Source of the DNA: BRH-c54 sp965284565
GTDB taxonomy: Bacteria > Bacteroidota > Bacteroidia > Flavobacteriales_E > Vicingaceae
Direction of reading: 5' to 3'
Length of the DNA: 64,000 nt
NCBI GenBank assembly: GCA_965284565.1
Contig: OZ260100.1
Span: 682,001-746,000, forward strand
Shown here piece by piece: positions 25,359-35,301 of this stretch (position 1 is its first letter; each line of letters opens with the position of its first letter). Position numbers and translations under genes: made by a program. Under the pieces are notes generated by a model. That model ran no database searches. It was not told the origin of the DNA and saw only the letters and a list, made by a program, of their open reading frames with translations.

Positions 25359-28300
25359 TTACTGCTTCAACAATTTTAGCACTTCAGTTTTGTTGTTGGC
25401 TGTTATCACTAAATTATAGTTTCCTGCATTTAGTTGGTATTTACTTAAATCTAATTGTAGGTTTTGTTGGTTTACTTTTTTGGTGAATATCAACTTACCA
25501 TTGTTATCATAGAGGCTTATTTCACTCGCTTGTGCTTGTTTAAAGTTTATTTCTAATTGGTTTTGAAATGGATTAGGATAAGCCAAAAAGCTTGCTGTAG
25601 CGATTTCGTTGATGCTAGTTGCCATTACTACCCATTGTCCGTCTGTTGGTACTTGGGTGAGTAATCCTGCTCCGTTTTCTGCTCTTATAGAGAAATAATA
25701 ATCTTGATTAAATGGTACGGATAAGCCTGTATGGGTAATGGCTGTATTCATTCCATTGTTGGTCCATGATACTACATTGGAATCGCCTGCTGTGGTGCCT
25801 ATGGCGTACCAATAAGCTACTACGTTAGAGTGTGAGTCGGTGGTGGTATTCCAGTTGGCACTTAGTTGAGTGTTAACATTGGTAGTGTCTATGTCTGCTG
25901 CTGTTCCATCATTAGTGGTAAAGCTTAGTGGTGATGTCCAATCTACATTGATAAGTTGTTCTGCGATTACAGATATATTGTTGGCATTATCATCTACCAA
26001 TGATTTTACTTTACCGCTTGGTGTGCTTGGGTTAGGGTTTTGATAACGAATATCTGATGTAGTGGGATTACCAACAGTTACCGTTACTGATGGATACCTA
26101 GAGCGATATACTTTTAGTTCGGCTACCGACATGGTGGCATTTCCACTTCTGAATGAAATGTAGTTCCCTGTAGCTATTGGTGAATTATCGTTCCATGTGG
26201 TAATATAGGTGTCGTCTCTGTATATTATCATGTCTCCTGATATTCTATCGTATATTACTTTGTAATCGTACAACTGTCCGGCTACGGTGCTTAGTGGCAT
26301 ATCTAACACAGGTGGTCCAAATACATCGTTTACTACTTTATAGATTTGTAGTTTAGCGTCATCTACTCTAAACCAAACAAAGTAAGAGTTTCCTCTGTTG
26401 GTAAGGGTATCATCATCGGCAAAAAAGTGGAATCCTGCTCTTCTGTTGGTTCCTGAACCATTAATACTGGCTTTAAAGTGGTACAAATGCCTATTGGATA
26501 AACTTTGGTTTAAGTAGGCAGATATACTGGTGTTTCCTTCATTTTCGTCAGATTGGTATAATGCACCTGAATTGATGTTCCATATTCCTACTACTTGATT
26601 CCACTCTGAGTGTATATTAGTAGCGAAGTTGTCTGCAAAAAAACCGTTGTTAGCATTGGCTCTCCATTCGGTGCCATCAAAATCAATTACTTGATAGTAG
26701 CTTTTTTGTATACCGCTTCCTCCCACATTATCTACATCGGTAAAGTTGGCTGTAAAATTGCTCGTTACCCAGCCTGTTGGAGCTGAAACGGATGTAGTGG
26801 GGGCGGTAATGTCTGGAGAAACAGCATTCCAACTGATGCTATATCCGGGAGCTGTTGTGGCACAATCGGAACGAAACTCTATCAACACTGCACTTCCATT
26901 TACAGTAATAGTTGAAGGAATAGAAGTTCCTGTATATTCTCCAATTTTTGGTGAAAACACACTTGTTCCATTATAAATATATAGGTAATCCCACGTATTT
27001 TCAACATCAAACTGATTGATGGTAAGGTTAATTTGATTGGTTCCTGTCGGCTGAATTAATTGCAAGGTACGTTCATCATTGGTGTAATTTCCACTTGCTC
27101 CACCTAAATCGGTAACTGTTCCTGATGATGCAGTATAATTAGTAACTGTGGTAGTGTTGTTTAAATGTTTGTAGTAATAATCCCAATCCCAATTTTGACC
27201 TGGGTCTGTATGTGATTGATTAGGATAGTGTTGATGTCCTTTAATTTTCACACAACTTCCTGGAATTCCTGCAACGTTGTATCTTGTAAATCTTGACCAA
27301 GGAAAATAAGCTGCTCTCAACGCACTAATTCCGTAACCACTTTGGGTAATATCTTTGGCTAAAGCCGCAGAAGATTGATACATAGCAGCAGTGTACCATG
27401 TAGAATCATTTACCCAACCTTCATGCTCAAAGCCTATAGTATAAGGATTTTCTGAACCTACATGCCACGCCTTGTTTGCTTCTAATACTACTTGTGTAAT
27501 TTGTCCGTCAGATGAACGTAACACATAGTGGTAAGAAACATTTGATGAACAGTTATTTGCCCAAGAAATAGCTCCTGCATAACTCCCTTGAATAGTATGT
27601 ATAGTTACTGCAGAAACAGCTACTCCATTTCTAGAACTATAATTACAAGAGGTTAAGTTTGTTAGTGCTGGTGGATAATCAGGTGATTTATTCCCTATGT
27701 TTGATGCTTGATAAGTGTTTCCGTTAGCATCAGTAATAGTTTCATCCGTAACTTTAATATATTTAGCACTTAAAATTCTTAAATTTTCTTTACCAAAAAT
27801 TTTCTCCAAACCAAAGTTATGTTGTGGAAAACCATACTGAGCTTGTGCAGCCTTATCATTTAAAAAACTGTAAACCGAATATAAATGCGAGTTTAAGGCA
27901 AAATCTTGTTGTAACCCATTATAAGGCAATTCACTTAAAGTAGATAAAATGGAAGCATGATTTTCAATATTGCTTTTATTACCATTTAATTGCTGTAATA
28001 AAGTATTGTAAGCAGCAGCAAATGCCAAAATATTTTGTTGTGGACTAGTTTTTATTTGCTGAACACTTATTCCTGATAATTGAGCAACATAATTCAGGTT
28101 ATTTTTAAAATAACCTTCACCATCTAATGTCAATCCCATAACACCATATACTAAGGGTAACCCAGCACAACCTTGATCTTCATTTTCTATATGACGAAAA
28201 CGAGTCATAGTAAACGAAACAGCTTCCAACATTCCTTTTGGAACTTGTGGGTATTGCTGATAAGCTACATCAAATGCGTTTTGATGAGGATTATTTGGTA

Positions 28301-28370
28301 AACTTTGCTGCTGTGCAAATGAAAAACTGAAAAGACTAATGCTTAGTAGAAGTAAAAATAATTTGTTCAT
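25359..28370 (-). CDS. T9SS-secreted N-acetylmuramoyl-L-alanine amidase, multidomain
   Basis: A 1003-residue secreted peptidoglycan hydrolase. Layout: signal peptide (1-19, LFSFSFAQ); a lysozyme/SLT-like N-terminal region (about 30-110, VPKGMLEAVSFTMTRFRH, GVMGLTLDG), as in some actinobacterial amidases; an Amidase_2 domain (about 240-400) with zinc ligands in VTIHTIQGS and SHTDPGQNWDW and GFEHEGW between; a CUB-like domain (about 405-510, DYLYIYNGTS, EFRSDCATTAPGYSI); a concanavalin/LamG-like domain (about 545-700); an Fn3-like region; and a type A sorting domain (AYPNPFQNQ...EVLKLLKQ). The ATG at 28370 begins the signal peptide; an upstream TTG at 28403 would add 11 residues. It may recycle or attack cell walls outside the cell (inference). 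It is preceded by a long inverted repeat. Confidence 0.9.
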   Translation of the reverse strand: MNKLFLLLLSISLFSFSFAQQQSLPNNPHQNAFDVAYQQYPQVPKGMLEAVSFTMTRFRHIENEDQGCAGLPLVYGVMGLTLDGEGYFKNNLNYVAQLSGISVQQIKTSPQQNILAFAAAYNTLLQQLNGNKSNIENHASILSTLSELPYNGLQQDFALNSHLYSVYSFLNDKAAQAQYGFPQHNFGLEKIFGKENLRILSAKYIKVTDETITDANGNTYQASNIGNKSPDYPPALTNLTSCNYSSRNGVAVSAVTIHTIQGSYAGAISWANNCSSNVSYHYVLRSSDGQITQVVLEANKAWHVGSENPYTIGFEHEGWVNDSTWYTAAMYQSSAALAKDITQSGYGISALRAAYFPWSRFTRYNVAGIPGSCVKIKGHQHYPNQSHTDPGQNWDWDYYYKHLNNTTTVTNYTASSGTVTDLGGASGNYTNDERTLQLIQPTGTNQINLTINQFDVENTWDYLYIYNGTSVFSPKIGEYTGTSIPSTITVNGSAVLIEFRSDCATTAPGYSISWNAVSPDITAPTTSVSAPTGWVTSNFTANFTDVDNVGGSGIQKSYYQVIDFDGTEWRANANNGFFADNFATNIHSEWNQVVGIWNINSGALYQSDENEGNTSISAYLNQSLSNRHLYHFKASINGSGTNRRAGFHFFADDDTLTNRGNSYFVWFRVDDAKLQIYKVVNDVFGPPVLDMPLSTVAGQLYDYKVIYDRISGDMIIYRDDTYITTWNDNSPIATGNYISFRSGNATMSVAELKVYRSRYPSVTVTVGNPTTSDIRYQNPNPSTPSGKVKSLVDDNANNISVIAEQLINVDWTSPLSFTTNDGTAADIDTTNVNTQLSANWNTTTDSHSNVVAYWYAIGTTAGDSNVVSWTNNGMNTAITHTGLSVPFNQDYYFSIRAENGAGLLTQVPTDGQWVVMATSINEIATASFLAYPNPFQNQLEINFKQAQASEISLYDNNGKLIFTKKVNQQNLQLDLSKYQLNAGNYNLVITANNKTEVLKLLKQ

Positions 28371-28376
28371 GGTGTT

Positions 28377-28464
28377 TTTAAATTGTTTGAGTATCAAGAG
28401 CAAATATCACTAAAAAAATAGTGCTTTCAAAAATTATTTAATCTTAGTACTCAAACAATTTAAA
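28377..28464. repeat. 17-bp perfect inverted repeat between adhesin and amidase genes
   Basis: TTTAAATTGTTTGAGTA (28377-28393) and TACTCAAACAATTTAAA (28448-28464) are perfect complements 54 nt apart, with a 5-bp inner hairpin (CACTA...TAGTG, 28408-28423). It fills the whole gap: one arm touches the adhesin stop codon (28465), the other ends 6 nt before the amidase ATG. It could be a transcript-end or translation-control structure. Confidence 0.75.
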
Positions 28465-31400
28465 TTATCTCATCAAGGTAATAGAACCTTTTTTAATAAT
28501 ACCTTTAACATCTACAATATAGAAATAGGTACCATCAGGAACTTCTTCACCAGCAGTTGTTCTTCCATCCCACCCAATGTTCTGCCCTTTAGATTCAAAC
28601 ATTTTCATACCCCAACGGTTAAAGATTTCAATGTTAGTACATGCACTTATTGCTTCGGGTAAATCTAATTTAAATTCATCATTGTGTCCATCTCTATTAG
28701 GTGTTAACACACTTGGTGGTGTTAAGTTAAATTGTTCTTCAAAACTTAATGATGAAATATTAAACATAGCAGTATCTAAACATCCATTGGTACTATAAGC
28801 ATTTAAAATAGTAGTAAATGAAGAACCGTAAGTAAACACATAAGTTGGATGTGTTTCATTTGACTGACTACCATCTCCAAACAACCATAAATAGCTATCT
28901 GCTCCCGTACTAGTATTATCAAAAATAGCTAATATTCCATCACAAGCAGGTGTTGTTTCCACTGTAAAAGCAGCATTAGGCTTATCTTCGGCAGTAACCG
29001 TAATTTGCGTTGTGTCAATACATCCATTGGTATCCTGAACAGTAACTGTATAAGTAATTGTTACCGTAGTTGATGTATATGGGTTAGCAATATTAGGATT
29101 TGACAAATCAGTTGGAGGCGTCCATGTGTAAGTTGCTCCGGGTGGACCATAGGCTGTTAATTGAATACTATCTCCAATACAAAGCACCGTATCTGTTAAA
29201 TTAGGAATAGCAAATACGCTTACTACAACAGAATCGAAGTTGCTACATGAGTTAGTATCTGAACCTGTTACATAATAGGTGGTAGTAACTGGAGGGAAAA
29301 CAAAGGGATTAGCAATAGTATTGTTAGTGATATTGGTATTTGGCGTCCATACATAACTTGTTCCTCCTGTAACATTCAACTGAGCAGAATCTCCTGCACA
29401 CATATAAACCGTATCAGTTAAGCCAGCACTAATAGTAGGTAATGGATTTACTGTTACCACAACTGTATCTGTTCCTTCACAAGTATTAGTATCTGTACTC
29501 ATCACAATATAAGTGGTGGTAATTGCTGGGAATGCTAACGGATTGGCAATAGTGGTATCAGACAAACCTGCACTTGGTGTCCATAGGTAACTATTTCCAC
29601 CTGTAGCTTGTAATTGAGCAGTATCTCCAATACAAATAGACACATCAGCTCCAGCATTAATAGTTGGTAATGCGTTTATCGTAATGGTTACTGAATCAAC
29701 ATTATTACAACCATTAGTATCTACACCCGTAACTGAATAAGTAGTAGTTGTTAATGGTGATGCAATAGGGTTTGGAATGTTTGCATTGTTTAAAGATGCA
29801 GCAGGTGTCCATGTATAAGCACTTCCTCCAGTAGCATTAAGCTGAACTGAAACGCCTGAACAAACTGCAGTATCACTAAAAGCGGTTATGGTTGGTAAAG
29901 CATTTACATTTACCACAACAGTATCTGTATTTGAACAACTGTTAGTGTCTGTTCCTGTTACAACATAAGAAGTAGTAACAGTTGGAAATGCCAACGGATT
30001 AGCAATAGTAGTATCCGATAAACCAACACTTGGCGTCCACAAATAGCTCGAAGCTCCTGTAGCTTGTAATTGAGCAGTATCTCCATCACATATTGACACA
30101 TCATTTCCAGCATTTATAGTTGGCAATGGGTTTACAGTAACTAAAACAGTATCACTATTATTACATCCATTTGTGTCTAAAGCATTAACGATGTAAGAAG
30201 TAGTTGCTGTTGGGAAAGCCAATGGATTAAAAATAGTAGAATCTGAAAGTGAATTACCTGGAGACCATGTATAACTAGCTCCTCCACTAGCAGTCAATTG
30301 AACAGTATCTCCAAAACACATGCTCAAATCATTTCCTGCACTAATGTTAGATATTGGATGAACTGTAACCGTTATTGAATCTGTTGTAGAACACGTATCG
30401 TTAGTAGCGGTAACATAATAAGTAGTTGTAACTGTTGGAAAAGCTATTGGATTTGCTGAAGTAAGGTTATTTAAAGACGCAGCAGGCGACCAACTAAATG
30501 ATGTGCCTGGAACTGAAGTTGGATTTCCTCCTAACTGAACTGAATCTCCGGCACAAATAGTAGTATCGTTTGCTAAACTAATAGGTACAGTATCATTTGC
30601 TGTAACTAAAACACTATCTGTATTAGAACAACCGTTAGCATCTGTTCCAGTTACTACATACATGGTAGTATTTGCAGGAGCTGCCATCGGATTTGAAATG
30701 TTAGGATTGCTTAATCCTGCTGTTGGCGACCATGTATAGCTCGTTCCTCCATTAGCAAAAATTTGAGCACTATCCCCTACACACACCCAAACATCTGGGC
30801 TTGCAGTTATTGTAGGCAAAGGGTTTATACTAATTGTTACCGTATCTGAATTAACACAGCCATTAGCATCTGTTCCTGTAACAACATAAGTTGTTTGAGA
30901 AGTAACGCAAGCTGTTGGATTAGCAATAGTACTATCTGATAAACCTGTTGTTGGTGACCATGTGTAACTTGTTCCTCCTGTTGCATTTAATTGTGCACAT
31001 GCTCCATCACATATTGTAGTATCGTTACTTGCTGTTATGGTTGGTAATGGATTTAAAGTGATGGTCACACTATCTGTTGCTGTACAATTTGCTGCATTAC
31101 TTACAGTTACTACATAGGTTGTATTTACTGTTGGACATGCTGTTGGGTTCGCTATGTTTGGATTGGACAATCCTGTTGTTGGCGACCAACTATAAGTTGT
31201 GCCTCCTGTGGCATTTAACTGCACACAAGCTCCATCACATATTGCAGTGTCATTGGTAATGGTTATTACTGGAAGACTTGCCACTGTTACAATAACTGTA
31301 TCCGTATCAACACATCCTAAACCATCCGTAACAGTTACTACATAAGTAGTGGTAGTGTTAGGGAATGCTATCGGATTAGCTATATTTGGATTCGTTAAAC

Positions 31401-34400
31401 TACCTGTCGGTGTCCATGTGTAACTTGTTCCTCCTGTTGCATTTAATTGAACTGAGTCTCCTATACAAATAGTCGTGTCGTTTCCTGCATTAGCTGTTGG
31501 TAATGGACTTACTGTTACAATAACCGTATCTGTATTGGTACAGCTGTTAGCATCTGTTCCTGTAACTACATAGGTTGTAGTTACTGTTGGACAAGCGGTT
31601 GGGTTCGCAATATTTGGATTGGATAAGCCTGTTGTTGGCGACCAAACATAACTTGTTCCACCTGATGCATTTAATTGTGCACATGCTCCATCACATATTG
31701 TAGTATCATTACTTGCTGTTATGGTTGGTAATGGATTTAAAGTGATGGTTACACTATCTATATTGGTACAACCTACCGAATCGGTAACCGTTACATAATA
31801 AGTAGTTGGACTTACTGTTGGTGTAGCTGTAGGATTAGCTATTGTTGTATTGTTTAAGGTACCTGCTGGTGTCCAGCTGTACGTAGATGCACTGGATGGT
31901 GTAGTTGGATTCCCTCCTATTACTACTGAACTTCCTGTACATATATTGGTATCATTACCAGCATCTACTACTGGTGGAGTATTAATGGTGACATTTACAG
32001 TATCTGCATTTTCACAACCATTGGTATCTGTAACCGTTAACACATAAGTAGTATTTACTATTGGACTTGCTGTTGGATTTGCCAAAGTGCTGTCATTTAA
32101 TGTTGTTCCAGGACTCCAACTAAAAGTTAATCCTGACGGTCCTGATGGTGACCCTCCTATTACTACTGAGCCTACGCCACAAATACTCGTGTCTGGTCCT
32201 GCATTGGCTGTTGGCAAAGGACTTACTGTTACAATAACCGTATCTGTATTGGTACAGCTGTTAGCATCTGTGCCTGTAACAACATAAGTTGTAGTTATTG
32301 TCGGGCAAGCTGTTGGATTCGCTATATTAGGACTAGACAATCCTGTTGTTGGTGACCAAGTGTAGCTTGTTCCTCCTGATGCATTTAATTGTGCACATGC
32401 TCCGTCACATATAGTAGTGTCATTACTTGCTGTTATGGTTGGTAATGGATTTAAAGTGATGGTTACACTATCTGTTGCTGTACAATTGGCTGCATTACTT
32501 ACAGTTACTACATAGGTTGTATTTACTGTTGGACATGCTGTTGGGTTCGCTATGTTTGGATTGGACAATCCTGTTGTTGGTGACCAACTATAAGTTGTAC
32601 CTCCTGTGGCATTTAACTGCACACAAGCTCCATCACATATAGTAGTGTCATTGGTAATGGTTATTACGGGTGGAGTAACAACTGTTACAATAACTGTATC
32701 CATATCAACACATCCTAAACCATCGGTAACGGTTACTACATAAGTAGTAGTTGTATTTGGAAAGGCTATCGGATTAGCTATATTTGGATTCGTTAAACTT
32801 CCTGTTGGTGTCCATGTGTAGCTTGTTCCTCCTGTAGCGTTTAATTGAACAGAATCTCCAATACAAATAGTCGTATCATTTCCTGCATTAGCTGTTGGTA
32901 ATGGACTTACTATTACAATAACCGTATCTGTATTAGTACAACTGTTAGCATCTGTACCTGTTACAACATAAGTTGTAGTTACTGTCGGGCAAGCTGTTGG
33001 ATTCGCTATGTTTGGATTAGACAACCCTGTGCTTGGTGACCATGTGTAACTTGTTCCGCCTGATGCGTTTAGTTGTGTACATGCTCCATCACATATTGTA
33101 GTATCGTTACTTGCTGTTATGGTTGGTAATGGATTTAAAGTGATGGTCACACTATCTATTGCTGTACAATTTGCTGCATTACTTACAGTTACTACATAGG
33201 TTGTATTTACTGTTGGGCATGCTGTTGGGTTCGCTATGTTTGGATTAGACAATCCTGTTGTTGGCGACCATGAATAAGTTGTGCCTCCTGTGGCATTTAA
33301 CTGTGCACAAGCTCCATCACATATAGTAGTGTCATTGGTAATGGTTATTACTGGTGGAGTAACAACTGTTACCGTAACCGAGTCAACTCCTGTACAACTA
33401 AGCGAATCTGTTACGGTTACTACATAAGTAGTGGTAGTATTAGGAAATGCTATCGGATTAGCTATGTTTGGATTAGACAAGCCTGTTGTTGGAGACCAAG
33501 AATAACTTACTCCTCCTGTTGCATTTAATTGAACAGAATCTCCAACACACATAGTGGTATCATTTCCTGCATTAATCAATGCTGAACCAACAAAAACAGT
33601 AACCGTATCCGTTGTTGGACAAATACCATTATCAACACTTACAATATAAGTGGTAGTTGAAGAAGGAAAAGCTATAGGGTTAGCTATATTTGGATTAGAT
33701 AAGCCTGTTGTTGGTGACCAAGTAATAGTAGAACCACTTGGTCCAGTTGGACTACCGCCTAATTGAACACTATCTCCTAAACAAATGGTGGTATCATTTC
33801 CAGCATTTGCAAAAGGAGATGGTAAAATATTTACATTAACACTTATTACATCTGAAGGACAACCACAACCATTTAAGCTATTCAAGGTAATTGTACCTGT
33901 CCCTGAACTTCCCCAATTAATTGTAATAGAATCGGTTCCTTGCCCTGAAGCGACTGTTCCTCCTGTAACCACCCAATTAAAAGTGTAGCCAGAAATTGGA
34001 CTTGTAGTATATGAAGCTGTTGTATTCGGGCAAACTGTTAAAGGACCAATAATGGTATCTGGTGGTGTTGGTGGTTCCACAGTAATTTGATATACTTCAT
34101 TAGTTGTTTTTGGAGGGCAGCCATCATCTATTGCTGATACTGAAAATTGATAGGGTAATGCTTGGGCAGAACCACAAGGAGCTGTCCAGCTAAAGTTAGA
34201 AGTTACTGTTGCTGCTCCAGTTACTGGTGAATTAATTGTTGCAGGAGGATTCATAAAATTAGGGTCAAAAATTTGACCTGTAGCAGTTAATGTTAAACTA
34301 TCTCCATTAGGATCCGTAAATGTTATAGGAAATGTTAAATTATCACATTCACTAATGGTGTATTGAGTTACTCCACTTCCTCCTGTATTTGATAGGTTTG

Positions 34401-35301
34401 GAGCGGGATTAGGCGGACAAATAATCACTAATAATTGTAAATCTCTTCTTGAAACTCCTATTAAGTTTCCATTTCTATACTCTCTAATTTCAACGGCAAC
34501 AACATAATTACCTGTTGTAGGAGACATATATTGTGTTAATCCGGTAGCTCCATTAATAAAAGAAAAACCTCCTGCACCAAAAGGTTGAGCTGTTGAATAA
34601 CCACCATTATAATTTACCGCTGGAATTGTCCATGGAAGTGGACTTGGAGCTTGTCCTGCACCTTGAAAAGGCGTTACAAAAGAAAAAATCAGTTGATCTC
34701 CATCAGGGTCTATAGCAGTATTCAATATAGAAACTGTATCATTTACACATAAAAAAGGAACCGGATCATCTTGAAAAATAGGCGAACTATTATTTACCAA
34801 CGAAGGGGCTATATAAGCATGAAAAGCCATAGCTGTACCTCCGGGATTTAATAAATTAGTAATAGCAGCATTTCTAGCAAAATTTTCAAAATATAAATGA
34901 TACCCGTTAAAGTTTAAAGGTAAATCTACCAACGTTTCATAAACAGCTTTATAAATACAAACACTCTGACCTACTGCACAACCACTTGAAACGGGAGGTT
35001 GAACTAAATTAGAGTCTACAATTGGAACGGAGACAGTCTGAAAAAGACTTTTATTTCCTCCACCCATTGGGTTTCCACCTATATCTTGTTGATAAATAGA
35101 GACATTATGTGATGCAACAGGTATGGGGATTTGAGAATTATTATCGCAATTATTATATACGGTAAGTATTATCTTATATCTATAATTTGCCCCTACTTGA
35201 CCCATGTATTCATAGCCCAAACTTCCTCCTACCAAATGGGATGCAAACAAATAACCACTACTAATAATGGCAACGAATAGTATTAAAACTCTTTTTATCA
35301 T
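28465..35301 (-). CDS. Giant T9SS type B surface adhesin with 21 Ig-like repeats
   Basis: A 2278-residue cell-surface protein. Signal peptide 1-20 (ending LFA). The N-terminal domain (about 21-300, SHLVGGSLGYEYMG, YNNCDNNSQIP) is the standard head of Bacteroidota type B adhesins. Two further beta domains follow (about 300-490). A stalk of 21 tandem Ig-like units of about 76 residues (about 494-2104) comes next, with the pattern NDTTIC.GDSVQL.A.GGTSYTWSP...NPNIANP...TTTYVVT.TD.NGC...D. A PKD domain (about 2105-2180, YLWLFGDGS) precedes the type B sorting domain (NRDGHNDEFKLDLPE, EIFNRWGMKMFES, GTYFYIVDVKG, SITLMR). Type B cargo such as SprB is linked to gliding and adhesion. Start codon overlaps the previous gene by ATGA. 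Confidence 0.92.
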   Translation of the reverse strand: MIKRVLILFVAIISSGYLFASHLVGGSLGYEYMGQVGANYRYKIILTVYNNCDNNSQIPIPVASHNVSIYQQDIGGNPMGGGNKSLFQTVSVPIVDSNLVQPPVSSGCAVGQSVCIYKAVYETLVDLPLNFNGYHLYFENFARNAAITNLLNPGGTAMAFHAYIAPSLVNNSSPIFQDDPVPFLCVNDTVSILNTAIDPDGDQLIFSFVTPFQGAGQAPSPLPWTIPAVNYNGGYSTAQPFGAGGFSFINGATGLTQYMSPTTGNYVVAVEIREYRNGNLIGVSRRDLQLLVIICPPNPAPNLSNTGGSGVTQYTISECDNLTFPITFTDPNGDSLTLTATGQIFDPNFMNPPATINSPVTGAATVTSNFSWTAPCGSAQALPYQFSVSAIDDGCPPKTTNEVYQITVEPPTPPDTIIGPLTVCPNTTASYTTSPISGYTFNWVVTGGTVASGQGTDSITINWGSSGTGTITLNSLNGCGCPSDVISVNVNILPSPFANAGNDTTICLGDSVQLGGSPTGPSGSTITWSPTTGLSNPNIANPIAFPSSTTTYIVSVDNGICPTTDTVTVFVGSALINAGNDTTMCVGDSVQLNATGGVSYSWSPTTGLSNPNIANPIAFPNTTTTYVVTVTDSLSCTGVDSVTVTVVTPPVITITNDTTICDGACAQLNATGGTTYSWSPTTGLSNPNIANPTACPTVNTTYVVTVSNAANCTAIDSVTITLNPLPTITASNDTTICDGACTQLNASGGTSYTWSPSTGLSNPNIANPTACPTVTTTYVVTGTDANSCTNTDTVIVIVSPLPTANAGNDTTICIGDSVQLNATGGTSYTWTPTGSLTNPNIANPIAFPNTTTTYVVTVTDGLGCVDMDTVIVTVVTPPVITITNDTTICDGACVQLNATGGTTYSWSPTTGLSNPNIANPTACPTVNTTYVVTVSNAANCTATDSVTITLNPLPTITASNDTTICDGACAQLNASGGTSYTWSPTTGLSSPNIANPTACPTITTTYVVTGTDANSCTNTDTVIVTVSPLPTANAGPDTSICGVGSVVIGGSPSGPSGLTFSWSPGTTLNDSTLANPTASPIVNTTYVLTVTDTNGCENADTVNVTINTPPVVDAGNDTNICTGSSVVIGGNPTTPSSASTYSWTPAGTLNNTTIANPTATPTVSPTTYYVTVTDSVGCTNIDSVTITLNPLPTITASNDTTICDGACAQLNASGGTSYVWSPTTGLSNPNIANPTACPTVTTTYVVTGTDANSCTNTDTVIVTVSPLPTANAGNDTTICIGDSVQLNATGGTSYTWTPTGSLTNPNIANPIAFPNTTTTYVVTVTDGLGCVDTDTVIVTVASLPVITITNDTAICDGACVQLNATGGTTYSWSPTTGLSNPNIANPTACPTVNTTYVVTVSNAANCTATDSVTITLNPLPTITASNDTTICDGACAQLNATGGTSYTWSPTTGLSDSTIANPTACVTSQTTYVVTGTDANGCVNSDTVTISINPLPTITASPDVWVCVGDSAQIFANGGTSYTWSPTAGLSNPNISNPMAAPANTTMYVVTGTDANGCSNTDSVLVTANDTVPISLANDTTICAGDSVQLGGNPTSVPGTSFSWSPAASLNNLTSANPIAFPTVTTTYYVTATNDTCSTTDSITVTVHPISNISAGNDLSMCFGDTVQLTASGGASYTWSPGNSLSDSTIFNPLAFPTATTSYIVNALDTNGCNNSDTVLVTVNPLPTINAGNDVSICDGDTAQLQATGASSYLWTPSVGLSDTTIANPLAFPTVTTSYVVTGTDTNSCSNTDTVVVNVNALPTITAFSDTAVCSGVSVQLNATGGSAYTWTPAASLNNANIPNPIASPLTTTTYSVTGVDTNGCNNVDSVTITINALPTINAGADVSICIGDTAQLQATGGNSYLWTPSAGLSDTTIANPLAFPAITTTYIVMSTDTNTCEGTDTVVVTVNPLPTISAGLTDTVYMCAGDSAQLNVTGGTSYVWTPNTNITNNTIANPFVFPPVTTTYYVTGSDTNSCSNFDSVVVSVFAIPNLTDTVLCIGDSIQLTAYGPPGATYTWTPPTDLSNPNIANPYTSTTVTITYTVTVQDTNGCIDTTQITVTAEDKPNAAFTVETTPACDGILAIFDNTSTGADSYLWLFGDGSQSNETHPTYVFTYGSSFTTILNAYSTNGCLDTAMFNISSLSFEEQFNLTPPSVLTPNRDGHNDEFKLDLPEAISACTNIEIFNRWGMKMFESKGQNIGWDGRTTAGEEVPDGTYFYIVDVKGIIKKGSITLMR
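28990..33830 (-). repeat. Tandem array of 21 units of ~228 bp with higher-order repeats
   Basis: The units encode the adhesin stalk. Units 2-3-4, 5-6-7 and 11-12-13 form a repeated three-unit block (about 690 bp). The block junction TGGTTATTACTGG and its variants recur near 33345, 32657 and 31263, offsets of about 688 and 1394 bp, with long near-identical stretches. Recent unequal exchange is likely. Units 1, 8, 9 and 14-21 are more diverged. Confidence 0.85.

Noticed and set aside
28990..33830. Tandem repeats considered as a CRISPR array
   Set aside because: The units are about 228 bp, in frame and encode Ig-like domains.
31077..33988. Plus-strand open frames opposite the adhesin repeat array
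   Set aside because: They recur with the repeat period as mirror images of the Ig-like units, so they are by-products of composition.
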